From positions 3,090 through 67,089 of the forward strand of contig NZ_JAQIBC010000007.1 in assembly GCF_030347995.1 (NCBI RefSeq): DNA of 64,000 bases, read 5' to 3'. Source of the DNA: Sulfurovum xiamenensis (lineage in GTDB: Bacteria > Campylobacterota > Campylobacteria > Campylobacterales > Sulfurovaceae). Positions 36,217 to 45,364 of the stretch are shown here, one piece after another. The stretch's first letter is position 1. Every line of letters starts with the position of its first letter. The notes under the pieces are model-generated. The model made no database searches and was not told the origin of the DNA. It worked only from the letters and a program-made list of their open reading frames with translations. The position numbers and the translations under genes were made by a program.

Positions 36217-37363
36217 GACGAACCTTCATCAAAAAAAACAACAGTGTCATGACTAAAGTCCCCACCAAAGAGTATATCAATGCATTCTGCATATTCCAAT
36301 GTTCCCATATGAGTCCTGCGATGTATGCACCTAATGCCCCAAAGAGTGCTACTCCTGCATAAAAAACGCCATAGACTGAGCCTTTATTGGTTGCACTCTG
36401 TGCTATAAACGCACGGTTTGCATTTAGTGAAGCCACGGTGAAAAGTCCCAGAAAAGCATAGGCGATCCAAGTAAAAAAAGGACTCTTAAGCATTAAAAAT
36501 CCTTGAGAAGCTACACCACAAGCATAAGAGAATGCCAAGACACGTTTCACACCAAATCGATCAATGAGTATACCAAAAAGATAACTGCTCATTGTCTGTA
36601 CTCCAGAAGAGACAACAAAGAGCAGAGGGATGACAGCTGTGGCAATGCCCACCGCTTTAGCTTGCATCGTAAAAAAAGAAGGACTAAAAACAAAAAGCAA
36701 AAATAAAAAATAAAAAAACAGTGCACCGATCGTTTTTTTGTCATTCTGTGTCAATGTAAACGATTGTTCGCGGTGGCTGATCGGCTTAGGGACATCACGT
36801 ACAAAAAATGCTACGATCACAAGTCCTATGATACCGGGGAGAAAAGTAGCATAAAAGATATTACGCATGACCGTTTCACTCTGACCAAAGTACCAAAGCA
36901 GTACAAAGAGTAGTAGTGCACCGCTCAACTCTCCTGCGATATCCATCATCTTATGAAAACCAAAGGTTTTACCCGATGCACGTGCTGTACTATACTGAAC
37001 GATCATCACATCTTTAGGCGCAGAACGCAGCCCTTTCCCCAATCTCTCAGCTACCTGTAAACCTGCTACTGTTTTATACCCTTGTGTCAATCCTATCAGA
37101 GGCTTGCTCAACGCAGAAAAAGCATATCCTGCCACGACCAAGGGTTTGACAATACCATATCTGTCGGAAATATAACCCGATACTAAACGAAGCGCATAAG
37201 AGGCAAAAGTAGATATCGCTACGATAATACCCAGTTTGTCCATCCCCTCCTCCAAGACCACTACAACAAAGATAGGTAAAATGGGCATAATCATCGCAGA
37301 AGCCATATCGGTAAAAAAACTTACCCAACCCAGCATAATGACATTTTTATTGATACGTTTCAT
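36206..37363 (-). CDS. Major facilitator superfamily transporter
   Basis: A 385-residue transporter with 12 predicted membrane spans. The loop 2-3 motif is SGYISDRYGIVKP, an MFS motif A variant. The first span has FFTDMASAMIMPILPIF, a segment I associate with a bacterial MFS subgroup annotated as drug or unknown-substrate exporters. The gene overlaps the PAP2 phosphatase gene, implying joint expression. About 100 bases separate its start from pqiC; nothing else is visible there. Confidence 0.88.
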   Translation of the reverse strand: MKRINKNVIMLGWVSFFTDMASAMIMPILPIFVVVVLEEGMDKLGIIVAISTFASYALRLVSGYISDRYGIVKPLVVAGYAFSALSKPLIGLTQGYKTVAGLQVAERLGKGLRSAPKDVMIVQYSTARASGKTFGFHKMMDIAGELSGALLLFVLLWYFGQSETVMRNIFYATFLPGIIGLVIVAFFVRDVPKPISHREQSFTLTQNDKKTIGALFFYFLFLLFVFSPSFFTMQAKAVGIATAVIPLLFVVSSGVQTMSSYLFGILIDRFGVKRVLAFSYACGVASQGFLMLKSPFFTWIAYAFLGLFTVASLNANRAFIAQSATNKGSVYGVFYAGVALFGALGAYIAGLIWEHWNMQNALIYSLVGTLVMTLLFFLMKVRHEN

Positions 37364-37463
37364 AGTCTTGTTTATATCTCACGCGTATTCAGATCTGTCA
37401 TGATCGTTTCCCTCGCTTTAGAATATTGGTCTGTGTATCCAGTAAAGCAGTCAGTAAAACATA

Positions 37464-38027
37464 CTAAAGTTCCCTGACTCCTCTAGCTACATCTTCTTCC
37501 AGCTGTGCAAATGCTCTGTCCATAGCATCTACTATACTGCCAGCATCCATACTTGTTGGGAAAGTTGTACTAAATAATTTAAGTACCCTTTTGTCTGTTT
37601 TCATATCTCTTGCTTCCCAGCTTGCATCAAGATAAACCGTACCTTCTTGGGCAATAAAACGTGATACTTGCACGTTTATTTTGATGTCGGGCTGACCATC
37701 AACACCCCAAGGATATGGGTACACACCGGGTTGTTTGAACTTTTTTTGCAAAAAGGAGATCAGTCTGCTTGTCAATCCGGCATCCATATCTTCGGCCCAT
37801 GCTGAGCCCCCTAAAAATATAACATGGTTTGATGATTTGGCAACAGCGATCTCTCTTTTAAAAAGATACTTGGGTACCTTCACTTTCTCAACCCCTATTA
37901 TTTGAGACTTGTAAGGATAACTCTCTTTAGGTTGTGAAGCTGTTGAAAGGACATAATAGTTATTCAAGGCACAGCCACTTACTATCAATAGAGCCCACAC
38001 TGTTAATAATAGTTTAATTTTGATCAT
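37464..38027 (-). CDS. pqiC: PqiC-like ABC-type transport auxiliary lipoprotein
   Basis: A 187-residue outer-membrane lipoprotein (lipobox VSGC, Cys about 19) with the YYVLS start and the mixed alpha/beta fold of the PqiC/DUF330 family. The DAGLTSRLISFLQKKF helix is typical. PqiC caps the PqiB needle, which carries lipids between the membranes. It follows pqiB with a one-base overlap, completing the pqi operon. Confidence 0.85.
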   Translation of the reverse strand: MIKIKLLLTVWALLIVSGCALNNYYVLSTASQPKESYPYKSQIIGVEKVKVPKYLFKREIAVAKSSNHVIFLGGSAWAEDMDAGLTSRLISFLQKKFKQPGVYPYPWGVDGQPDIKINVQVSRFIAQEGTVYLDASWEARDMKTDKRVLKLFSTTFPTSMDAGSIVDAMDRAFAQLEEDVARGVREL

Positions 38028-39619
38028 TATTTATCTCCAAAAATAAGTGAATTTGGTTTACGGTTCATCAGTTTAAGGAACTCCTCCATCTCTTGAGATG
38101 TTTCTGTCACCTCTTTAAGTGTTTGAGAAATTTGATGTGTTAAGAGAGAATTACTGTCATACCCTTTGAGTACTTTTTTAGCTGTACGGAGTGTTGTTGT
38201 CAACTCTTTCATGGCTTTATTCATCTCATCTGGCATCGTTTTAAAGTTTTTTGCCTCTGTCATTGCATGGAGATTGTTCACAGTCTTTTGTAGGTCTGCT
38301 ACTATTATCTGTAAAGGCTCTGCACTCTCATCAACCACTTTATTTAAAGAAGCAACCAGTTTTTCAACTCCATCGATTATGCCTCTTGTATCATTAGGGA
38401 CAGAAGGAAGACGTACAAAATGCTCTCCATGTATAATACTTCTTTTCGTAGTGTTCGTATCAAAGACCAAGTCAACAAAAAGTGTACCTGTAAAAGGGTC
38501 TGCAGAAGATATTTTTGCACTTAAACCCTCTTCTAAAGCTTGATAGAATTTTTGTTGGCAACTTGTTACATCATCATGCTTTGAAGCAAATGAGGAGAGA
38601 TCTATATCAACAAGGATCTGCCCCAGTATCTTATGTGACTGCATATTATAGGAAAGTCTAATATCTTTTACACGTCCTACTTCATACCCTTCATACTGTA
38701 CCAATGCACCTTTTTTGAGTTTAGCGATGGAATCCTCAGTCAAAATTTCAAAGGTATTGATAAAATCTCCACCTTTTCCTATCACCTGTCCTTCTGCCAG
38801 ATTAGCATTTTTGTAAAGACGGAAAACAAATTTTTCAGGTACCGTGTTAGAAGCATCTTCTCCCGTAGAAGAGAATTCGATACCTCCTTGTACTAAATGC
38901 GTCACAGGTGCTACATTAACATCAAGCCTACCGTGAGCCAGACTCATCTCGACAGCGCTCGTGACCCAGAACTTGGAACTTCTGTGCACATAAGGTACAT
39001 AAAGTTTGTTGATGAACACTACAAACTCAACACCCTGTCCATCCAAAGAGATATTGACATGTTCTACCTGACCCGCTTCAATATTTTTAAAATAGACAGG
39101 TGTACCTGCTTTGACATTGTAGCTTGAGGGTGCACTAAGTTGAAAATACATACCATCTTCTGTATACCTATACGCCTGTGTCAAACCATGAAAAAAATTT
39201 TTGGTTTCTCCGCCTTTGGCAGAATACATATCGATATAGGTTCCGGATATCAATGTCTCCAGACCTGAAACACCGGATATACCTACTACAGGCTTAACGA
39301 TCCAGAATTTTGCATGGGTATTAAGATACGGGGTAGCAGATTTTTCCATTCTTGCGATCACCGTCACACCTTCACCCTCTTCTTGCAATACGATCTTTTT
39401 TACTGTACCTATAGGTACATTTCTGTATTTAATTTGACTCTGTCCTGCATGCAATCCTGCATTTTCTGGAAAAACAATTTCTATTTCAGGTCCGAGTTCA
39501 GCAAAATACTGGTAGGCCAACCATCCAGCTATAATAAATGCGATAAATGGCACGATCCATATGGAGGTAATAAGGTTGAATTTACTTGATTCTTCTATTG
39601 TAGGTCGCTGTGTTGACAT
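38027..39619 (-). CDS. pqiB: PqiB-like MCE (MlaD) domain protein
   Basis: A 530-residue protein, anchored in the inner membrane by one segment (about 18-38), with three successive MCE/MlaD domains (starting near residues 45, 160 and 280), each with a G-x-x-V-x-Y-x-x-x-x-x-G pattern, for example GQSQIKYRNVPIGTVKKI, GTPVYFKNIEAGQVEHV and GALVQYEGYEVGRVKDI. A C-terminal helical region (about 400-520) would form the tunnel through the periplasm. It is a lipid-transport system between the inner and outer membranes. It lies between pqiA and pqiC with abutting ends. Confidence 0.92.
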   Translation of the reverse strand: MSTQRPTIEESSKFNLITSIWIVPFIAFIIAGWLAYQYFAELGPEIEIVFPENAGLHAGQSQIKYRNVPIGTVKKIVLQEEGEGVTVIARMEKSATPYLNTHAKFWIVKPVVGISGVSGLETLISGTYIDMYSAKGGETKNFFHGLTQAYRYTEDGMYFQLSAPSSYNVKAGTPVYFKNIEAGQVEHVNISLDGQGVEFVVFINKLYVPYVHRSSKFWVTSAVEMSLAHGRLDVNVAPVTHLVQGGIEFSSTGEDASNTVPEKFVFRLYKNANLAEGQVIGKGGDFINTFEILTEDSIAKLKKGALVQYEGYEVGRVKDIRLSYNMQSHKILGQILVDIDLSSFASKHDDVTSCQQKFYQALEEGLSAKISSADPFTGTLFVDLVFDTNTTKRSIIHGEHFVRLPSVPNDTRGIIDGVEKLVASLNKVVDESAEPLQIIVADLQKTVNNLHAMTEAKNFKTMPDEMNKAMKELTTTLRTAKKVLKGYDSNSLLTHQISQTLKEVTETSQEMEEFLKLMNRKPNSLIFGDK

Positions 39620-40219
39620 TTATTGATATCCCTTAATTAGACGTTCATTAAAAGCATGTGCTGCTAAAAGTGTAAAAAATACTGAGAGTGCAAAAGCAGT
39701 TGCTGCCATTCCCGCAATGATCTCGATGTTGGCAAGATGAATGAGTGCTGCAAGTATAGCAACCACAAAAACATCAATCATAGACCATGGACCTATGACC
39801 TCTGTCATATAATACAGTTTATGCTTATTGACTTTCTTATCTTTCCCTATAGGGTATTTTACACTAATCAACAAATAAATCAAAACAAGAAACTTGAGTA
39901 CAGGTATCAGGATGGATGCAACAAAGATGATCATAGCGATAGGGTAGGAACCATGTTCCCATAGCATGACAACACCGCCCAAGAGTGTATTGCCCTCCTC
40001 ACTACCAAACTGTTTCGTGATGAGCATAGGATAGATATTGGCAGGTATATAGGCGATCATAGCAGTGATAAGGTATGCCCAGGATCTTTCTGTACTAAAA
40101 CGTTTGTGATGATAGATAGCAGAATCACAACGGCGACACCGGTTCTCTTTCCCCTTATCTATATTCACAGCCCCGCATATCGGGCATCTTATAAGTTTGT
40201 CTTCGTCTATCTCTATCAC
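39620..40219 (-). CDS. PqiA-family membrane protein, second half-size copy
   Basis: A 199-residue inner-membrane protein with a cytoplasmic zinc ribbon (CPICG and CRRCD, residues about 12-33) followed by four membrane spans, which equals one half of E. coli PqiA (about 417 residues, two such halves). It starts within the end of the upstream half-size copy (four-base overlap) and stops one base before pqiB starts. The two together probably form the membrane base for PqiB. Confidence 0.88.
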   Translation of the reverse strand: MIEIDEDKLIRCPICGAVNIDKGKENRCRRCDSAIYHHKRFSTERSWAYLITAMIAYIPANIYPMLITKQFGSEEGNTLLGGVVMLWEHGSYPIAMIIFVASILIPVLKFLVLIYLLISVKYPIGKDKKVNKHKLYYMTEVIGPWSMIDVFVVAILAALIHLANIEIIAGMAATAFALSVFFTLLAAHAFNERLIKGYQ

Positions 40220-40860
40220 TTTGTATCCTCATCCCATACGATTCTTTTTCTCAACATCCATAGGTCAAAGAGATGCATACGTTTGACAATATAAAGGTCG
40301 ATCAGTACAAAAACCATGAGTGCCCAAAATGCAATACCTATATGAATTTGTGCATACCCGATCAATTTTACCAGTGCGACGAGTATACTGATCAGAAATA
40401 TATCGGTCATACTCCAAGGCTTGATATGTGCAAGCAAAACAAGAAGTTCTTTGGTTAGCTTCTTACCCCGTTTCATCTTTAAAAGCGTAAAAAGCAGCAT
40501 ATTGATCGTAAAGACCATGAAAGGAAAAATAAAAATAAGAAAGGTACAAAGGACCCCTACAAAATAAAACCCATATTCAAACAAAGAAAAAATCGTTTTA
40601 GGGACCGTAATGAACTGTCCATGCCCCAGTATCTCTATCTGTACCAAAGGAAAGACATTGGCCAATAAAAAAAACACAAGGCCCGTGATACTCAATGCCA
40701 GACCATGATCAATCAGTTTACTGTCATATCTGTAGAGTACTGCCCCGCATGATGAACAGCATGCCTTCGTACCATCTTTCAGAGGTAACGCTTCATGCAG
40801 TGTAAAACATTGCTCACAGAGGATAAGGTTATCAAGTGCATCTTCATTTTCAAGTTTCAT
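40216..40860 (-). CDS. PqiA-family membrane protein, first half-size copy
   Basis: A 214-residue inner-membrane protein: zinc ribbon (CEQC and CCSCG, about 15-38), then four membrane spans, with HGLALSITGLVFFLLANVFP at the first. It corresponds to the N-terminal half of full-length PqiA and is the first gene of the pqi operon. It is divergent from the lipid-kinase-like gene across 35 bases. The two halves resemble each other but are clearly diverged, so this is an old split or the ancestral unfused state. Confidence 0.88.
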   Translation of the reverse strand: MKLENEDALDNLILCEQCFTLHEALPLKDGTKACCSSCGAVLYRYDSKLIDHGLALSITGLVFFLLANVFPLVQIEILGHGQFITVPKTIFSLFEYGFYFVGVLCTFLIFIFPFMVFTINMLLFTLLKMKRGKKLTKELLVLLAHIKPWSMTDIFLISILVALVKLIGYAQIHIGIAFWALMVFVLIDLYIVKRMHLFDLWMLRKRIVWDEDTK

Positions 40861-40895
40861 AGCTATAATTATAGCTGATATAACTAAGGACCATA

Positions 40896-41576
40896 ATGCG
40901 TATTCTCTCTATAGGTAAAACACTACAACATGACAAACTCGATATAGTATCTATAGAAGGGGTATCCTTACATACACTGCCAGATATAGAAGCATTTGAC
41001 TATATCATCATCTCTGGTGGTGATGGTACGATCAGGCGTGTCATCAAACAACTTCATACGATGACATACTCGGCACATTTCATACTCAATCCTATAGGCT
41101 CATTTAATGTGGTTGCAAAACTGCACAAAGTACCAAAGCTCCAAACCTTGCTCGATGCTTTGGGCAATAATGAGACCCTCCCAACACAAAAACACCCTTA
41201 CTTTACTCTCAATGAGGAAATCTTTCTTTTCTCTGCAGGAAATATGGGTGACCTTCAGCATATCTTCCTTGCTGAAACACTGCGTTTTGGGCTGATTAAA
41301 AACAACATGGGGAAATATCTGCTTGCTTTTCTTTTCTTACTACCCCTACACCTCATCATGACACCCTTTATGCTAATGAGTTCGAACCGTTTTTTCATCT
41401 TCACCCCTGCATCGTTCATCAAAAAATTCGGTAGTTTTTACGGAGAGGTCAAAGAGATGACGATCGAACTAGAAGATACCTATAATCATATAGAACTTGA
41501 TGGTGACATTGTCACAATAGAAGATAATCTTTTACATATCAAGCCGGCAGGATATATAAACATACTTACGAAGTAA
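40896..41576 (+). CDS. Diacylglycerol kinase catalytic-domain protein
   Basis: A 226-residue protein of the DAGK/sphingosine-kinase-like superfamily. The nucleotide motif is IIISGGDGTIRRVI (GGDGT, residues about 42-46), followed by PIGSFNVVA, the position of the usual GTxND. It is shorter than YegS or DgkB (about 300), because the second, beta-sandwich domain is reduced; a hydrophobic stretch (LLAFLFLLPLHLIMTPFML) may associate with membrane. Kinase activity on a lipid alcohol is possible. It is convergent with the helicase gene, with an 11-base overlap. Confidence 0.8.
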   Translation: MRILSIGKTLQHDKLDIVSIEGVSLHTLPDIEAFDYIIISGGDGTIRRVIKQLHTMTYSAHFILNPIGSFNVVAKLHKVPKLQTLLDALGNNETLPTQKHPYFTLNEEIFLFSAGNMGDLQHIFLAETLRFGLIKNNMGKYLLAFLFLLPLHLIMTPFMLMSSNRFFIFTPASFIKKFGSFYGEVKEMTIELEDTYNHIELDGDIVTIEDNLLHIKPAGYINILTK

Positions 41577-42852
41577 CAAGATTCTCATAATACTCTACAA
41601 CACGTCTATCCACATTAATCACACGTTTCAGATACTGTGTCAGATCTCCTCTGTTAAAATCTATTTTCAGATGTTTAGGGTTGATCGCACGTGATATAGC
41701 CACATAGAATTGACTGGGTGCGAAGATATTGTCCACGTTACAGACAAGGTTGTCTATACTCATCCCCTGGCTTTTGTGTATCGTCACGGCATAGGCCAGC
41801 TTCAGAGGAAATTGTGAAAGTGTGGCAAGTGACATGGTCTCAACGCTACCATCATCTTTCACCAGCATATCAACCAGATCAAAATCATGTCTCTCGACAC
41901 GTACGAATTCATCTTCTTTCTCTACGATGAGATGGTCCTCTTCTATCTTTCTGAGGATCCCTCTCTCTCCATTGACGAACTTTCCCCATTTGTTCACGGT
42001 AAAAAGGATGGGAACCCCCTCTTTGAGGGTTAAATGTTCGGAGATAGGCAGCATATTTTTCCAGCCTGTCAGTTTTTTTTCATGGACTGATCCGAACATC
42101 TCTATGTTTGCAAAGAGTATGGTCTCTTCGGTATCAAGTTCATTGATCTTTGCTCGATTGGTCTGTTCCACTTCTAGGTTACGACCAAAAAGATAGGTCG
42201 GGTCTTTCTCCAACCCTTCATTGTTCCAGAGTTTTGTCATATAATGGATCACTTCCTCATCGCATTGTCCTTTGCGGACCTTGGATAGGATATGTGTGAA
42301 CTCTGCATCTCTAGTACGTTTCATTTCGATCAGTTCAATCACTGTCAGATCGAAACGTTCCCAAGCCAGACTCTCAAATGCATAGAGCTTTTCTCCAAAG
42401 ACATCAGCTCTATTCTGCTGTTTTTGTACCGGTGGCAATTGAAAGAAATCTCCTACAAACAGTACTTTTCCAAGATATCCGTAGTGGTTCAGTCTGTAGG
42501 CTATCATATCCATTAGGTCCGTACTCACCATGGAAATTTCATCGATGATGATAAGATCTGTAGCTTTGAGTACTTTCTTCAGGTCCGAAAGCCGGCTTTT
42601 AGCACGTTTGTCTCCTGCAGCCAATTCTTCAAAGTTATTTGCGATACCGAAAACAAAAAAGCTATGTACCGTAAAACCACCAATATTCACTGCACTCACA
42701 CCTGTTGAGCCCAAAGAGACGACTTGTTTCCCTCTTTTTCGGTAGTCAGAGATCACCTCATTGGTAATATAGCTCTTTCCTACCCCTGCACCACCTGTCA
42801 AAAAAACATTGGAATGTTTCAGTGCTTCTAATACATCGACTTTATCACTCAA
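41566..42852 (-). CDS. PIF1-like ATP-dependent DNA helicase
   Basis: A 428-residue superfamily 1B helicase of the PIF1/RecD group. Walker A is LTGGAGVGKSY (residue 17), Walker B IIIDEISMVS, motif III VGDFFQLPPV, and at the C-terminus the motif V YAVTIHKSQGMS and motif VI FYVAISRA. The length is near that of minimal Pif1-type enzymes. It would move 5' to 3' on single-stranded DNA and resolve structures such as G-quadruplexes or R-loops. The gene overlaps the upstream RNase T2 gene by four bases. Confidence 0.9.
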   Translation of the reverse strand: MSDKVDVLEALKHSNVFLTGGAGVGKSYITNEVISDYRKRGKQVVSLGSTGVSAVNIGGFTVHSFFVFGIANNFEELAAGDKRAKSRLSDLKKVLKATDLIIIDEISMVSTDLMDMIAYRLNHYGYLGKVLFVGDFFQLPPVQKQQNRADVFGEKLYAFESLAWERFDLTVIELIEMKRTRDAEFTHILSKVRKGQCDEEVIHYMTKLWNNEGLEKDPTYLFGRNLEVEQTNRAKINELDTEETILFANIEMFGSVHEKKLTGWKNMLPISEHLTLKEGVPILFTVNKWGKFVNGERGILRKIEEDHLIVEKEDEFVRVERHDFDLVDMLVKDDGSVETMSLATLSQFPLKLAYAVTIHKSQGMSIDNLVCNVDNIFAPSQFYVAISRAINPKHLKIDFNRGDLTQYLKRVINVDRRVVEYYENLVTS

Positions 42853-43838
42853 AACCCAGCCTTATCTACAAATCCACCCTGACAATGGCTTCGTGTTTGT
42901 TTTCCTTGCGTTAAAAGTACACCTAGATCATCACTTCCCGCTCCTATATGCAACCAAAGTTCCATGATAAGTCCCTTATTACATTTCAGCTCTACGCGTT
43001 TTCCAGCACCCAATCCAAAGCTTCTGTCAAACACTGCACGTACTTGTTGAAGTGTCACACGTTTGCCTATCTGTTTTTTGAAAAAATCGCCTACCCTGGA
43101 AGCATTGACCTGTTCTACCATCTGTATAGCATCTTTATAATATCTGTTAGCATCTGTACCGTAACAGGTACCGTGTTTGATCCATTCATGTTTATGCAAA
43201 CTTGAAGCAACTCCCGGCATCACTTTTTGTAGACCTCCTTTTATCTCATCATTTAAAGCGATATCTGGAAGTCTGTTCCATTGCTTATGTTTGTCCAACA
43301 TCACGGTGTGACTCTCCACTCCACAATAGATGTTATGTTTAGGCTGTGGCCACAACCCATGCAGTACAAAATGTTTTTCACGATACTTAAATCTGCCAAA
43401 AGCAAACAGGCTTCTTTGACACTCTTTTTTCACTCTATGCGTTTCACAAAAAGCATTATGCCAGGAGAGAGTCAAAATGTTTTGTTTTGAGATGTTACTA
43501 TTATCATATTTTTGAGTTTGATCAAGCCCATCATCGATATCAAGAACCTTACTACCTGCTCTTCTAACATTGAGAGGGTTGGTAGAGTCTGAATATTTGT
43601 GAAAACAACTGTCATCTACCCATCTCTGTGCAGGCTGCTCACCTTTCACCACTATGAGATTTTGTCCTTTATAGTGTCTGAGTATCGTATATTTTTTCTC
43701 TTTATCCAAATGTACGCCATGGGTATTTTGCGTATGTTTCATGTTATTAAATGCAGGGCATTCCTGAGTAGGAAACATCTCTTCTCTTGCAAGAAGCGAA
43801 ACACTGAAAAGCATCAATATAAGGATGAGTTGGTTCAT
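42849..43838 (-). CDS. Secreted ribonuclease T2-family protein
   Basis: A 329-residue secreted protein with a signal peptide (NQLILILMLFSVSLLA). The RNase T2 catalytic blocks are complete: CAS I FVLHGLWPQP (His) and CAS II KHEWIKHGTCYG (Glu, Lys, His), with paired cysteines (CETH, CQRS, CYG, CNKG) for the usual disulfides. A region of about 130 residues before the RNase domain has its own cysteines (CPAF, CFHK) and may be a separate binding domain. It is followed by the helicase gene. The role may be scavenging of extracellular RNA. Confidence 0.9.
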   Translation of the reverse strand: MNQLILILMLFSVSLLAREEMFPTQECPAFNNMKHTQNTHGVHLDKEKKYTILRHYKGQNLIVVKGEQPAQRWVDDSCFHKYSDSTNPLNVRRAGSKVLDIDDGLDQTQKYDNSNISKQNILTLSWHNAFCETHRVKKECQRSLFAFGRFKYREKHFVLHGLWPQPKHNIYCGVESHTVMLDKHKQWNRLPDIALNDEIKGGLQKVMPGVASSLHKHEWIKHGTCYGTDANRYYKDAIQMVEQVNASRVGDFFKKQIGKRVTLQQVRAVFDRSFGLGAGKRVELKCNKGLIMELWLHIGAGSDDLGVLLTQGKQTRSHCQGGFVDKAGF

Positions 43839-43912
43839 GCTATGCTACCCTGAATTTTTTAAAGTATTATACTGTAACAAACTTTTGCCGCTTTCAATCA
43901 CCTGATCTCCCA

Positions 43913-44413
43913 TCAAACATACAATACTCCAAAAATATCACGGTAAGTCAGATAAAGCCTAAGATCAAATTCAAGCTGATGGTATGCCGGTTCTATATGG
44001 GTACAAAGTTTATAGAACGCTTTAGTATGTTCTTTCTCTTTGATATGTGCCAATTCGTGGACCACGATCATCCGCAAAAAAGGCTCAGGGACTTTTTTGA
44101 AAATATGTGAGATACGTATCTCGTTTTTGGCCTTGAGCTTTCCGCCTTGTACACGTGACACAAAGGTATGTGTTCCAAGTGCAGTATGAATATCGCGTAT
44201 CTTCGTATCATAAAGTACTTTGGAGATAGGTACAGCATTGCGCATATGGGTGTTTTTAAGTGTCTGTACATAGCTGTAAAGACTTTTATCTGTAGTATAT
44301 TCATGTATTGTGGGATACTTTGAGAGAAGATACTCGCCGAGTTTATCCTGATCTATGAGGGTTTGCACCTGGGCTTTTAACTGGCTATCGTAACCATTAA
44401 GGTATTTTAACAT
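43913..44413 (-). CDS. YgjP-type zinc metallopeptidase (DUF45)
   Basis: A 166-residue soluble protein with the zinc-binding HELAHIKEKEHTKAFY (HExxH plus downstream His), typical of the YgjP/M48-like family. It is shorter than E. coli YgjP by little. No signal peptide is seen. The catalytic substrates of this family are unknown. It is divergent from the CitE-like gene across 45 bases. Confidence 0.88.
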   Translation of the reverse strand: MLKYLNGYDSQLKAQVQTLIDQDKLGEYLLSKYPTIHEYTTDKSLYSYVQTLKNTHMRNAVPISKVLYDTKIRDIHTALGTHTFVSRVQGGKLKAKNEIRISHIFKKVPEPFLRMIVVHELAHIKEKEHTKAFYKLCTHIEPAYHQLEFDLRLYLTYRDIFGVLYV

Positions 44414-44458
44414 GGAGAATTATATCTCTTTTGAGTTAATTTTAGATACTATAACAGT

Positions 44459-45355
44459 ATGATATTTGATGATTTAGAGACACTTCCTACAACCTTTGGA
44501 AATAAAAGAAAAACCTCTGCCGTAAAACGTACCTACCGTTCCAACATGATGCTTAATCCACTGAATCTCAAGCATTTAAACCGTATAGACAATCATCCTG
44601 CAGATATGATAACCCTCAATCTTGAAGATGCCATTGCTCCATCACGAAAAAAAGAAGCCCTGCATAACATCGCTCTCTTCCTCTCACATATGGAACACTC
44701 TAACTCTTTCATCATTGTACGTACCAACCCTCTAGATGAAGGTGGGGCAGAAGAGATAACCTTTTTAAATGATTTTGGCTTTGATGCGGTACGTGTCGCA
44801 AAAGTAAAAAACCAGACTGAGATAGCTCAGGCACTTACACTTCTCAGTGCAGATAAAGAGTTGCATATTTCACTGGAGACAAAAGAAGCCTTTAAGAGCT
44901 TAAGTACACTGCGTATAGATGAACGTCTTACTACAGCGAACCTGGGTATTTTGGACCTGTTCACCTCTCTTGGATTGCCTCAGTCATTAGTAACGCTGAA
45001 TAACCCTACTATAGACTACATTCTCTCCAAGTTTTTGGTCGATGCAAAAACAGCCGGTATACACCCTATCTCATTTATGTTCCAGGAGTACAATAACACA
45101 GAAATGTTCAAAGCCTGGTGTGAAAGAGAAAAGATGATGGGCTTTGAGACCAAGGCATGCATGGGTCCCAAACAAGTGCAGATCGCCAATGAAATATTTC
45201 ATACAAATCGTGATGAGATAGAAAGGGCTTTGCATATTAAAGAGGCTTTTGAAACCCATTCCGCACAAGGAATCAACGGATTTATGGATGAGAAATACGG
45301 GTTTATTGACGAACCTATCTACCGCGACAGCCTATTGGTTCTCAATCTTAGCTAA
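44459..45355 (+). CDS. CoA ester lyase-like protein (HpcH/HpaI, CitE family)
   Basis: A 298-residue TIM-barrel protein of the citrate lyase beta-subunit family. Magnesium and substrate residues are recognisable: MITLNLEDAIAPSRK (Glu-Asp), IIVRTNPLDE (Arg-Asn) and a later HISLETKEA (Glu). Stand-alone CitE-like proteins are malyl-CoA, citramalyl-CoA or beta-methylmalyl-CoA lyases or thioesterases; the other citrate-lyase subunits are absent here. The substrate is not clear. It is followed nine bases later by mltB. Confidence 0.82.
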   Translation: MIFDDLETLPTTFGNKRKTSAVKRTYRSNMMLNPLNLKHLNRIDNHPADMITLNLEDAIAPSRKKEALHNIALFLSHMEHSNSFIIVRTNPLDEGGAEEITFLNDFGFDAVRVAKVKNQTEIAQALTLLSADKELHISLETKEAFKSLSTLRIDERLTTANLGILDLFTSLGLPQSLVTLNNPTIDYILSKFLVDAKTAGIHPISFMFQEYNNTEMFKAWCEREKMMGFETKACMGPKQVQIANEIFHTNRDEIERALHIKEAFETHSAQGINGFMDEKYGFIDEPIYRDSLLVLNLS

Positions 45356-45364
45356 GGTGAGAAG

